A DNA stretch of 8,221 nt from Pseudomonadota bacterium. GTDB taxonomy: Bacteria; Pseudomonadota; Alphaproteobacteria; Rhizobiales; Xanthobacteraceae. The stretch spans positions 1 through 8,221 of the forward strand of contig JAJYAH010000289.1 in the NCBI GenBank assembly GCA_021779635.1, written 5' to 3'. Shown here piece by piece: positions 1-6,448 of this stretch. Under the pieces are notes generated by a model. That model did no database searches and was not told the DNA's origin. It saw only the letters and a list, made by a program, of their open reading frames with translations. The position numbers were made by a program, and so were the translations under genes. The first letter of the stretch is position 1. The number at the start of each line of letters is the position of its first letter.

Positions 1-1224
1 CATTCCGCTCTCGTCCTGACGGACGATATCGCCTGTGTGCCACCAGCCTCCGCGCCAGCCCGCCTCCGTCGCTGCGTGGTCGTTGAGATAGCCTGCAAAA
101 AAACCGCGACGGGGATCGCCTCCGGCCAGCCGAACGACCAGCTCGCCCTCTGTTGCTGCAGGAACCTCGCGGTCATTCTCATCGAAAACCCTGGCCTCGA
201 GCGGCGCTACCGAACGGCCGATGGCCCGGACACCCACGGGACGCGGCTCGTGATCGTTCGCGGTCCAGCGCCCCACCTCCGTCATGCCCCACACTTCCAG
301 ATGCGGGAATCCGAAGCGGGATTCGAACCTGGCATGAGCCGCCGGCTCCATTCCCGCCCCGAAGCCGAACCTGACGGAATGCGCACGCTCTTCGGCGCAT
401 TCTTCCAGAGCCAGGAGCGCTTGCGGAACGACACCGATGTAGTGAACGATCGTCGCCCGGCTTGAGGCCACTTCGGCCCACCAGCGTTTTGCCGAGAAAT
501 ATTCGGGGCGTATCAGGCATCCCTGCGACAGCAGCATGGGCATGAGCGCAACGACGCCGGCATGAACATGAAAGACAGGCATCGGGTTGAAGAGCCGGTC
601 GCGCCCCGGCTCGATCGAGAAGCGTCCGCCTTGCCGAGCGAGTGTGAAGAACCATTCGCCCGCCGAGAGCCAGTAATCATTCGTGACCAGACAGCCCTTT
701 GGTTGCCCGGTCGTGCCGGACGTATAGAAAATCGCGGCCTCGGTGGTGCGGTCGAGCGATCGCGGCGTTGCCCTGAAAGGGGCGGGCGGCAGGCGCTCGG
801 AAGCTTCGTCGGATTCGATGACGGCAAAGGGCCGTTCCAGTTCGGCCGCAACGGCCTTTAGGCGCTCCACGTGATGGCCGAGCGCAACCGCAAGCACCGC
901 ACCGCAATGGGTCATCTGGTAGCGCAGCTCCGCATGCCTGTGGTCGGGGTTAACAGGTACGACGCTGGCCCCCACGGCATTGAGCGCAAACAGGTGGATG
1001 AAAAAGTCCGGCCTGTTTTCAAGCAGCAGGGCAACGCGATGTCCCGGCCCGTAGCCCGCCTGCTCGAAACGCTTGGCGAGCTTTAGAACGCGTTGCATCA
1101 CGTCGGCGTAGGTCCACTCGAAGCCATCAGGCGCATAGGAAGTGCCTTTCGGGATACAGATGAATGCACTGCCGGGCGCCGCAGCCGCACTCGTCTGCAA
1201 CGCCTCAAAAATGGTCTCGGCCAT
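1..1224 (-). CDS. AMP-forming acyl-CoA synthetase/ligase, 3' end cut by window edge
   Basis: I translated the minus strand from ATG at 1224-1222; the frame stays open for 408 codons to base 1, so the gene runs off the left edge. It belongs to the ANL adenylating superfamily, which activates a carboxylic acid to acyl-AMP and then acyl-CoA in the cytoplasm. Seen motifs: the ATP-binding P-loop YTSGTTGQPKG at residues 167-177, the GMTE motif at 313-316 and the TGD motif at 397-399. Families of this type are about 500-550 residues, so the small C-terminal subdomain with the catalytic lysine lies outside the window. A GGGGAG sequence upstream of the ATG is a fair ribosome site and supports this start. 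The FFAGYLND...WWHTGD stretch resembles crotonobetaine/carnitine-CoA ligase-like proteins, but the substrate is not determinable. The gene is divergent from the solute-binding protein gene, suggesting a shared catabolic role. Confidence 0.93.
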   Translation of the reverse strand, partial: MAETIFEALQTSAAAAPGSAFICIPKGTSYAPDGFEWTYADVMQRVLKLAKRFEQAGYGPGHRVALLLENRPDFFIHLFALNAVGASVVPVNPDHRHAELRYQMTHCGAVLAVALGHHVERLKAVAAELERPFAVIESDEASERLPPAPFRATPRSLDRTTEAAIFYTSGTTGQPKGCLVTNDYWLSAGEWFFTLARQGGRFSIEPGRDRLFNPMPVFHVHAGVVALMPMLLSQGCLIRPEYFSAKRWWAEVASSRATIVHYIGVVPQALLALEECAEERAHSVRFGFGAGMEPAAHARFESRFGFPHLEVWGMTEVGRWTANDHEPRPVGVRAIGRSVAPLEARVFDENDREVPAATEGELVVRLAGGDPRRGFFAGYLNDHAATEAGWRGGWWHTGDIVRQDESGM

Positions 1225-1313
1225 TCGTCGCTTTCTCCCCGGCGCTCCCGTTGTTTGCCGATCGGCCTGGCGGCGCGCAGTTCGTCGACCGTGCCGGCGG
1301 CAAATGTCACTTT

Positions 1314-1356
1314 CGTTTGCAACAGCACTCGCACACGGTCGGACCGCACGCAAACG
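1314..1356. promoter_or_regulatory. Inverted repeats, candidate regulator-binding site
   Basis: CGTTTGC at 1314-1320 is matched by its exact reverse complement GCAAACG at 1350-1356. Between them lies a separate dyad, CGGTC-G-GACCG, at 1336-1346. A further GCAAA occurs at 1300-1304, giving three related half-sites within about 57 nt. The arrangement fits a transcription-factor site in a divergent promoter region, but no regulator gene is in the window and short dyads occur by chance in GC-rich DNA. Confidence 0.3.
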
Positions 1357-1409
1357 AGCCCTCGACGGGCGCTGTTTTGAAGCGATCCTAGAGCCCAGAG
1401 ATGAGAACG

Positions 1410-1423
1410 CAACAATTTTGTTG
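1410..1423. promoter_or_regulatory. 14-bp perfect dyad, candidate operator
   Basis: CAACAA-TT-TTGTTG is a perfect dyad with 6-bp arms and a 2-bp centre, in the AT-richer part of the divergent region, about 70 nt before the solute-binding protein start. It overlaps the -35 of the weak rightward promoter candidate, where a repressor would act. The regulator is unknown. Confidence 0.35.
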
Positions 1424-1480
1424 AACGGCCGACAAATTATTGGCAGGATGCCGCGCGGCAAGCAATGACAGCAACGAGCA

Positions 1481-1487
1481 AGGGAGG
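1481..1487 (+). promoter_or_regulatory. Ribosome binding site that fixes the solute-binding protein start
   Basis: AGGGAGG lies 6 nt before ATG 1494. It favours this start over the in-frame upstream ATG at 1440, which would place 18 hydrophilic residues in front of a normal signal peptide. Confidence 0.8.
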
Positions 1488-1493
1488 TTGGGC

Positions 1494-2693
1494 ATGCTCT
1501 GGAGGTACATGGTCGCGGTCGGTGCGGCGCTGGCTGTCTTCCCGTTGATGGCGCAGGCCGCTGACCTGCCCGTCAAGATCGGCGTGCTCGGGGACCAGTC
1601 GTCCGCCTACGCTGCCGCGGGCGGCAAGGGCAGCGTCGAGGCTGCCAGGCTTGCGGCTGATGACGCCGGGCTGGTGCTCGGAAAGCCCGTTGAAATCGTC
1701 TCCGCCGACTTCCAGCTCAAGGCCGATATCGGCGTCGCGATTGCACGGAAATGGTACGACGAGGATAATGTCGACGCCATCATCGATGTACCGTTCTCGG
1801 GTCTTGCGCTCGCGATCGCCGACATGACGCGGACCAGGAAGAAGCTGGCTCTGTTCAACGCGGCGGCGAGCTCCGACCTGACCGGTGCGAAGTGCTCTCC
1901 CTATGTGGCGCAGTGGACCTACGACACGTACTCGCTGGGGCACGGCCCGACGAGCGGGCTGGTCGATCGCGGTGAAAATTCATGGTTCTTCGTGACAAAC
2001 GATACCGTGTTCGGGGCGAGCCTCGAGAACGAGGCGACAGCCGCGGTGAAGGCGGCGGGCGGAACGGTCGTCGGTTCGGTTCGCACGCCGACCGGGACAT
2101 CGGACTTTTCGTCGTATCTGCTGCAGGCGCAAAACTCAAAGGCCAAGGTCATTGGCCTCGTCGAGGCCGGAGCCGATCTTGCGACGGTTCTCAAGCAGGC
2201 CGAGGAATTCGGGATCAAGGCCCGTGGCGAGCGCCTCGTCGCGTTGATGGCGACCATCGATGCCATTCACGCCGTGGGCCTCAAGGACGCCCAGGGCATC
2301 AGCGTCGCCGAAGCGTTTTATTGGGACCAGGACGACGAAACCCGTGCCTTTGCCAAACGTTTCTACGCCCGCATGCAGGCAATGCCTACCCAGGTTCAGG
2401 CCGGCGCGTATAGCGTGGTCAATCACTATCTGAAAGCGGTGAAGGCGGTCGGCTCCAAGGATCCCGACAAGGTGATGGCAAAGATGCGGGAGATCCCGAT
2501 CAACGATTTCATGTCAAAGAACGCGAAGCTGCGCGCTGACGGCCGGGTGTTCAGGGATCTCTACCTATTCGAGGTCAAATCGCCACAGGAATCGAAGGGG
2601 CCGTGGGACTATTACAAGCAGATCGCAACCATCCCCGCTGACAAGGCCGTCCGTCCGCTCGACCAGGGCGGTTGCCCGCTGGTCAGCCAATAG
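1494..2693 (+). CDS. ABC transporter substrate-binding protein, branched-chain amino acid/organic acid type
   Basis: A 399-residue periplasmic binding protein of the type I fold, LivK-like (Peripla_BP_6) family, which captures a small ligand and delivers it to an inner-membrane ABC permease. Residues 1-22 form a signal peptide (MLWRYMVAVG, a hydrophobic core, then AQA before ADLPVKIGVL). After cleavage comes the typical first strand KIGVLGDQSS with a following AARLAADDAG helix, and later WFFVTNDTVFGASLE, usual for the second lobe. Two cysteines, C134 and C394, could form a disulfide near the C terminus; this is inference. The start is set by AGGGAGG at 1481-1487. The dehydrogenase gene follows after 16 nt, so the two are probably co-transcribed. 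In rhizobia and Rhodopseudomonas such proteins beside acyl-CoA genes often bind aromatic or other organic acids; the ligand here is unknown. No permease or ATPase gene is visible. Confidence 0.93.
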   Translation: MLWRYMVAVGAALAVFPLMAQAADLPVKIGVLGDQSSAYAAAGGKGSVEAARLAADDAGLVLGKPVEIVSADFQLKADIGVAIARKWYDEDNVDAIIDVPFSGLALAIADMTRTRKKLALFNAAASSDLTGAKCSPYVAQWTYDTYSLGHGPTSGLVDRGENSWFFVTNDTVFGASLENEATAAVKAAGGTVVGSVRTPTGTSDFSSYLLQAQNSKAKVIGLVEAGADLATVLKQAEEFGIKARGERLVALMATIDAIHAVGLKDAQGISVAEAFYWDQDDETRAFAKRFYARMQAMPTQVQAGAYSVVNHYLKAVKAVGSKDPDKVMAKMREIPINDFMSKNAKLRADGRVFRDLYLFEVKSPQESKGPWDYYKQIATIPADKAVRPLDQGGCPLVSQ

Positions 2694-2709
2694 CGGGTGG
2701 AGAAGCTGC

Positions 2710-3855
2710 ATGCGTACCGGCTGCGATCAGGGCGACCTCGACATCTTGCGAGCGACTGTCCGGCGCTTCCTTTCCGAGGAGGTGACCCCGAACGCGAGCG
2801 ACTGGAGGGCACGGGGATATATCGATCGCGATTTGTGGCGCAAGGCGGGAGCGCTCGGTTTGCTCTGCGCCAGCATGCCGGAAGAATATGGCGGTGGAGG
2901 CGGCAACTTCTGGCACGAAGCTGTCATCATCGAAGAGCTGGCGCGGATTGCGTTCCCTGACTTCAGTATTCCCCTGCAGAATGTAATCCTGGCTCCGTAC
3001 GTCCTGCAGTACGGCACCGAGAAGCAGAAGCGCCGGTGGCTGCCCCGCATGGCCAGCGGCGACCTGGTCGCCGCGCTCGCCATGAGTGAGCCCGGGGCGG
3101 GTTCGGACGTGAGAGCGATCCGAACCAATGCGCGCCGCGAGGGGGACGCGTATATCGTCAACGGCCAGAAGACCTTCATCACTCACGGCCATATGGCCGA
3201 TTTGATTTGTCTTGCCGTCAAGACCGACACAAGTGAAGGGAACGGCGTTCATGGCTTCAGCCTGCTGGTGATCGAAACCGAAACAACATCCGGCTTTCGA
3301 CGTGGCCGAAGGTTGGACAAGGTTGGCCTGAAGGCGCAGGACACGGCGGAACTGTTCTTCGACGATGCCCGCGTGCCGGCCGCCAACCTGCTTGGGGGTG
3401 TGGAAGGCCGCGGCTTCTATCAGTTGATGGAGCAGCTTGCGAAAGAGCGCCTCAACATTGCGATGCAGGCGCTGGCATTGACGGAGGCGGCCTTGGTCGA
3501 GACGATCGCTTACGTCAAGGAACGCAAGGCATTCGGTAAGCGCCTGATGGAGTTTCAAAACACCCGCATGGTTCTGGCAGAGGCAAAGACGGCTGCCACT
3601 GTGACACGCACATTCGTCGAGAGCTGCATCGAGAAGCTGATCGCTGGAACGCTGGATCCGGAAACCGCGGCGATGGCGAAGTGGTGGGCGACCGACAAGC
3701 AGTGCGAGATCATCGACGACTGCGTCCAGCTGCACGGCGGCTACGGTTACATGCTTGAATATCCGGTGGCGCGGATGTGGACGGATGGGCGCATCCAGAA
3801 GATCTGGGGCGGCTCCAACGAGGTGATGAAGGATCTGATCGCTCGCGCCCTGTGA
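2710..3855 (+). CDS. Acyl-CoA dehydrogenase, long-chain (LCAD)-like
   Basis: A 381-residue flavoprotein of normal family length that would oxidise an acyl-CoA to the trans-2-enoyl-CoA, passing electrons via FAD to electron-transfer flavoprotein. Seen: an N-terminal helical domain, the FAD/substrate signature AMSEPGAGSD at 124-133, the middle beta domain, KERKAFGKRL at 270-279, and the C-terminal signature QLHGGYGYM at 340-348 with IWGGSNEVMKDLI at 365-377. The position that is the catalytic Glu in medium-chain enzymes (IYEGT) is Gly367 here. Glu246 in AKERLNIA matches the catalytic Glu of mammalian LCAD and isovaleryl-CoA dehydrogenase, so the protein should be active. GGAG at 2699-2702 lies 7 nt before ATG 2710. 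It sits 16 nt after the solute-binding protein gene, implying the transported ligand or a derivative is its substrate. Exact chain length or branching cannot be told. Confidence 0.95.
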   Translation: MRTGCDQGDLDILRATVRRFLSEEVTPNASDWRARGYIDRDLWRKAGALGLLCASMPEEYGGGGGNFWHEAVIIEELARIAFPDFSIPLQNVILAPYVLQYGTEKQKRRWLPRMASGDLVAALAMSEPGAGSDVRAIRTNARREGDAYIVNGQKTFITHGHMADLICLAVKTDTSEGNGVHGFSLLVIETETTSGFRRGRRLDKVGLKAQDTAELFFDDARVPAANLLGGVEGRGFYQLMEQLAKERLNIAMQALALTEAALVETIAYVKERKAFGKRLMEFQNTRMVLAEAKTAATVTRTFVESCIEKLIAGTLDPETAAMAKWWATDKQCEIIDDCVQLHGGYGYMLEYPVARMWTDGRIQKIWGGSNEVMKDLIARAL

Positions 3856-3967
3856 GAGGGATGACGTTCGAAACGACCGGCCATAAGGAGGCGACCTTGT
3901 CGTTCAGGGAAAAGCGGAAAGCCGGGGTTTGGCCGGAATTGATCACAGCAAAACGTTGAGAGGTCGC
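3856..3967 (+). promoter_or_regulatory. Intergenic leader with strong ribosome site and 20-codon mini-ORF
   Basis: Between the dehydrogenase and monooxygenase genes lies AAGGAGG at 3885-3891, a near-perfect Shine-Dalgarno sequence. It is not positioned for the monooxygenase start but lies 5 nt before TTG 3897, which opens a 20-codon frame ending at TGA 3957-3959. That stop overlaps GAGAGG (3958-3963), the likely ribosome site of the next gene. This could be a small leader coupled to the monooxygenase, or chance. No terminator is seen, so read-through from the dehydrogenase gene is expected. Confidence 0.3.
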
Positions 3968-5074
3968 ATGCGAAACCGCGTTACGGAGATGCTCGGCATC
4001 GATGTCCCGATCTTTGGTTTCACGCACAAGCCCGAAGTCGCCATCGAAGTGACAAACGCGGGCGGCATGGGCGCGCTGGCGGCCAGCTATTACCAGCCGG
4101 ACGAACTCGAGCGGATTCTCACCGACATGGATGAGAAGACCCGCGGCAAGCCGTACTGCATTGATGTGCTGTTCGCCAACAAGGTAGGCGAAGTCGTTCC
4201 GATGTCCGACCGCCTCAAGGCGCTGCCGAAGGAGCACATCGATTTCGTCGAGAAAATTCTGGACGACGCCGGAATTCCTCCGCTGCCGCCGGAAGTCGAG
4301 GCGGAGATGCTCAGAGAAAAGCCGCCGGGCCGCGGGCACACGGAGGAGGGCATCCTGGAGGTTCTCGAAGTCGTGGTCAGACACAAGCAGGCGAAATTCG
4401 TGCTGAGCGCCATGGGGGCGCCGCCCGCCTACGTTGTCGAGAAGTTGCATGGCCGGGGCATCAAGGTCGGCGCGATGGCAGGCAGCGCCGAGCATGCGCT
4501 CAAGCACGTTCAGGCTGGCGTGGACCTGGTCGTGGCCCAGGGCAGCGAAGCCGGCGGACATACCGGCACCATCTCGTCGATGGTGTTGTGGCCGGAAGTC
4601 GTCGACGCGATCGCGCCGATTCCGGTGCTGGCGGCAGGCGGCGTGGGGAGCGGCCGTCATATCGCGGCCGCCTTCGCACTCGGTGCCGAGGGCGTGTGGT
4701 GCGGCACGATCTGGCTTGGCGCAGCAGAAAGCGAGTTGTCGCCGGACATGCGAAAGAAGTTCATCGCCGCGCGTTCGCAGGATGCCATCCAGCGCAAATA
4801 CGATACCGGCAAGCCGCTCAGGGGGCTGCGCAGCAAATGGACGGACGCATGGGATGCTCCCGGCGCGCCGCAGCCGCTTCCGCTTGCGGCCCAAAAGCTC
4901 CTGGTCGCTCCCGCACTGAAGCGGCTCGAGCTGGCAAACGCGGTGGATTATATGGGGTATATGTCGGGGCAGATCGTCGGGCGCATCAAGAACGAGCAGC
5001 CGATCCGCGCGATCATGGAAGACATGAAACGGGAATGCCGGACGGTCATGGAAAGGCTGGGGCAATACGGCTAG
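3968..5074 (+). CDS. Nitronate monooxygenase/2-nitropropane dioxygenase-like FMN enzyme
   Basis: A 368-residue TIM-barrel flavoprotein of the NMO/2-nitropropane dioxygenase family, related to FMN-dependent enoyl reductases. Seen: N-terminal MLGIDVPIFGF with TNAGGMGALAAS at 29-40 (FMN side of the barrel), QGSEAGGHTG at 191-200 with H198 at the family's catalytic His position, and the FMN-phosphate site AAGGVGSGRHIAAAFALGA at 222-240 followed by CGTIWL at 245-250. I chose ATG 3968, preceded by GAGAGG 4 nt upstream, over an in-frame TTG at 3929, because family alignment begins near RVTEMLGI. Annotation as nitronate monooxygenase is by family only. In a cluster with a CoA ligase and dehydrogenase, a flavin-dependent oxidation or reduction of a CoA intermediate is more likely; actinobacterial relatives are, from memory, linked to steroid-ring degradation. 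Likely same operon as the preceding two genes. Confidence 0.9.
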   Translation: MRNRVTEMLGIDVPIFGFTHKPEVAIEVTNAGGMGALAASYYQPDELERILTDMDEKTRGKPYCIDVLFANKVGEVVPMSDRLKALPKEHIDFVEKILDDAGIPPLPPEVEAEMLREKPPGRGHTEEGILEVLEVVVRHKQAKFVLSAMGAPPAYVVEKLHGRGIKVGAMAGSAEHALKHVQAGVDLVVAQGSEAGGHTGTISSMVLWPEVVDAIAPIPVLAAGGVGSGRHIAAAFALGAEGVWCGTIWLGAAESELSPDMRKKFIAARSQDAIQRKYDTGKPLRGLRSKWTDAWDAPGAPQPLPLAAQKLLVAPALKRLELANAVDYMGYMSGQIVGRIKNEQPIRAIMEDMKRECRTVMERLGQYG

Positions 5075-5259
5075 ACGCTCCGCCGCCAAAATTGGCATGC
5101 CGCTGGATGAGCAGGCTGATGTCCGGCATGACACGCCTTATAACGCTGGTCCTTGCCGAAGCGATTGCTTGAGGCCATGAAGTCAACGACGTTAATCTGA
5201 GAATTGTCAGTGCCCAGACCGTAGGCGCTTACCCGTATCGGCCAAAGGGGAAATCGGCC
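5075..5259. other. Intergenic region, little recognisable content
   Basis: This 185-nt gap has no convincing gene. CATGCCG at 5096-5102 and CGGCATG at 5124-5130 can form a 7-bp stem with a 21-nt loop, but no T-run follows, so it is a weak terminator candidate for the catabolic genes. TTGTCA at 5204-5209 could be a -35 element for the phosphodiesterase gene, but the matching -10 (CTTACC, 5228-5233) is poor. AAGGGG at 5245-5250 is a plausible ribosome site for ATG 5260. Confidence 0.35.
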
Positions 5260-6264
5260 ATGGTCGTCACGCGTGGTTTGGCAATCGTCGCGCTCGTCTT
5301 TTGTTCCTTTATCAATGGAGCCGCCATGGCGTTTGATATCATGGCTTTTGACATTGAGGCGCACCGCGGGGGCCGGGCGCTGTTTCCCGAGAACACGCTG
5401 CCCTCCTTTGCGAACGCGCTCACGATGGGCGTGACCACGCTGGAACTCGATATTGGCGTCACCAAAGATAGTGCGATCGTGGTCTCGCACGAGCGCGGGC
5501 TCAACCCGGACCTCGCCCGCAATACAGACGGCGTCTATGTGGCGGCGCCCGGCACTCCCTTCGTTCAATTGTCGCTCGCAGAGGTCAAGACCTATGACGT
5601 TGGTCAAATCAGGCCCGGCAGCGCCTACGCGGCACGGTTTCCCGATCAACACGCGGTGCCGGGAACGCGGATTCCAACACTCAGCGAGGTCCTGGCCCTG
5701 GTGCGGAAATCAGGCGACAGCCATGTGCGGCTCAATATCGAAACCAAAATCGATCCCAATCACCCCGAGCAGTCGCCCGAGCCGCAGCGCTTCGTCACGC
5801 TGCTCTTGGATATGCTCGAGGCCGAGAAGTTCAGCGACCGCGTCACGATTCAGTCCTTTGACTGGCGGACATTGCAGCTGGCGCAGAAATTGGCGCCTGC
5901 GATACCCACGGTCTATCTGACGCTGCAGAAGGGACCAACTGCCACCATCTCGCTGGACAAGGCTTCGGAGTGGACGGCTGGCTTCAATCCCGCCGAGCAC
6001 GGTCATTCACTGCCGCGCACGATCAAGGCGGCCGGTGGCGCGATCTGGTCGCCCTATTTCGGCGATGTCAACGCCGAGCTGATATCCGAGTCTCATCGCT
6101 TCGGCCTCTCGGTCGTGGTCTGGACCGTCAACAAGCCTGCGGATATGGCGCGAATGATCGAAATCGGAGTGGACGGAATTATCTCGGATCGTCCGGACTT
6201 GTTGCGGCAAGCGGCCGGCGAGGCGGGCGTTGCTCTGCCGACCGGCTCGCCGGTCACTCCGTAA
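5260..6264 (+). CDS. Secreted glycerophosphodiester phosphodiesterase
   Basis: A 334-residue GDPD-family enzyme expected to hydrolyse glycerophosphodiesters (deacylated phospholipid headgroups) to sn-glycerol-3-phosphate and an alcohol, in the periplasm or outside. Residues 1-24 look like a signal peptide (MVVTRG, hydrophobic core, then GAAMA). The catalytic set is present: H35-R36 in AHRGGRALFPENT (E44), E62 and D64 in LELDIGVTKD, H77 in VVSHE, E161 and K163 in NIETK, QSFDW at 198-202, WTVN at 288-291 and DGIISDRPD at 305-313. Length fits the family. ATG 5260 has AAGGGG 9 nt upstream; starting at ATG 5326 would lose the signal peptide. A 15-bp tandem duplication (MAFDI twice) lies right after the signal peptide. 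The gene converges on the LTA-synthase-like gene. It appears to be a separate unit from the catabolic genes. Confidence 0.95.
   Translation: MVVTRGLAIVALVFCSFINGAAMAFDIMAFDIEAHRGGRALFPENTLPSFANALTMGVTTLELDIGVTKDSAIVVSHERGLNPDLARNTDGVYVAAPGTPFVQLSLAEVKTYDVGQIRPGSAYAARFPDQHAVPGTRIPTLSEVLALVRKSGDSHVRLNIETKIDPNHPEQSPEPQRFVTLLLDMLEAEKFSDRVTIQSFDWRTLQLAQKLAPAIPTVYLTLQKGPTATISLDKASEWTAGFNPAEHGHSLPRTIKAAGGAIWSPYFGDVNAELISESHRFGLSVVVWTVNKPADMARMIEIGVDGIISDRPDLLRQAAGEAGVALPTGSPVTP
5326..5355 (+). repeat. 15-bp tandem duplication within the phosphodiesterase gene
   Basis: ATGGCGTTTGATATC (5326-5340) is followed directly by ATGGCTTTTGACATT (5341-5355). Both encode MAFDI; the three differences all fall at third codon positions and are synonymous. 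The duplication lies between the signal peptide and the catalytic HRGG motif. Confidence 0.8.
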
Positions 6265-6267
6265 GCA

Positions 6268-6308
6268 AGATGGCTCTTCGTCGAATCGCCATCTCGCTCC
6301 ATCTTTTT
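6268..6308 (+). terminator. Terminator-like hairpin after the phosphodiesterase gene
   Basis: AGATGGC (6268-6274) pairs with GCCATCT (6288-6294); the stem extends outward by a GC pair set (6265-6266 with 6296-6297) past one mismatch. An inner TTC/GAA pairing can shorten the loop. A TTTTT run at 6304-6308 follows, but about 7 nt after the stem, farther than in a classic rho-independent terminator. It begins 4 nt after the stop codon. On the minus strand no T-run follows, so it would serve the phosphodiesterase gene only. Confidence 0.5.
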
Positions 6309-6316
6309 ATTTGAGG

Positions 6317-6384
6317 ATGATCTCCGCGCAAACGCTTCGCGTTTGTCGCGAGGCAAAACCGGTGCGCACTTCTTCGGATCATGC
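6317..6384. repeat. Palindromic intergenic repeat element (Bradyrhizobium-type)
   Basis: The unit starts with ATGATC (6317-6322) and ends with GATCAT (6377-6382), forming short terminal inverted repeats. It contains a strong hairpin, CAAACGC-TTC-GCGTTTG (6329-6345), extended by CGCG (6325-6328) against CGCG (6347-6350) with one bulged T, followed by AGGCAAAACCGG and CTTCTTCGGATCATGC. The layout matches dispersed intergenic palindromes I recall from Bradyrhizobium and relatives; only one copy is in this window, so repetition is known from memory rather than seen here. It lies between two convergent genes, the usual place for such units. Confidence 0.6.
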
Positions 6385-6448
6385 CTTAGCGACGGCACTT
6401 CCGCGAATCCGCGTTGGTCGGGCTTATCGATTGCGGTCCGATAACGGC

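Larger units (their letters stand above)
1225..1493. promoter_or_regulatory. Divergent intergenic control region
   Basis: This 269-nt gap separates the minus-strand ligase gene from the plus-strand solute-binding protein gene and must hold promoters for both. I see no convincing protein in it. It is less GC-rich near 1401-1440 than its flanks. A weak sigma70-like candidate for the rightward genes is TTGAAC at 1421-1426 with CAGGAT at 1444-1449 (17-nt spacer); it overlaps the end of the dyad at 1410-1423. No clear leftward promoter was recognised. The promoter calls are inference. Confidence 0.5.

Noticed and set aside
1..1224. Idea that the left region is a set of small genes or a decayed gene because only short open frames begin and end inside it
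   Set aside because: Direct minus-strand translation gives one uninterrupted 408-codon ligase frame running off the edge, with all expected motifs in order.
1440..1493. Upstream ATG at 1440 as start of the solute-binding protein
   Set aside because: It adds 18 hydrophilic residues before a normal signal peptide and lacks a good ribosome site, whereas ATG 1494 has AGGGAGG 6 nt upstream.
5096..5130. CATGCCG/CGGCATG hairpin as terminator of the catabolic operon
   Set aside because: The stem is only 7 bp with a 21-nt loop and no following T-run; too weak to call.
2683..5134. Long antisense open frames on the minus strand (about 350 codons at 2683-3735 and 474 codons at 3710-5134)
   Set aside because: They lie opposite the dehydrogenase and monooxygenase genes, whose family motifs are unmistakable, and their translations are Arg/His/Leu-rich without recognisable domains. 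Such frames are common opposite GC-rich genes.
6316..6390. CRISPR repeat or tRNA/small RNA gene in the convergent gap
   Set aside because: There is a single palindromic unit with no repeat-spacer periodicity, no cloverleaf and no recognisable RNA family.
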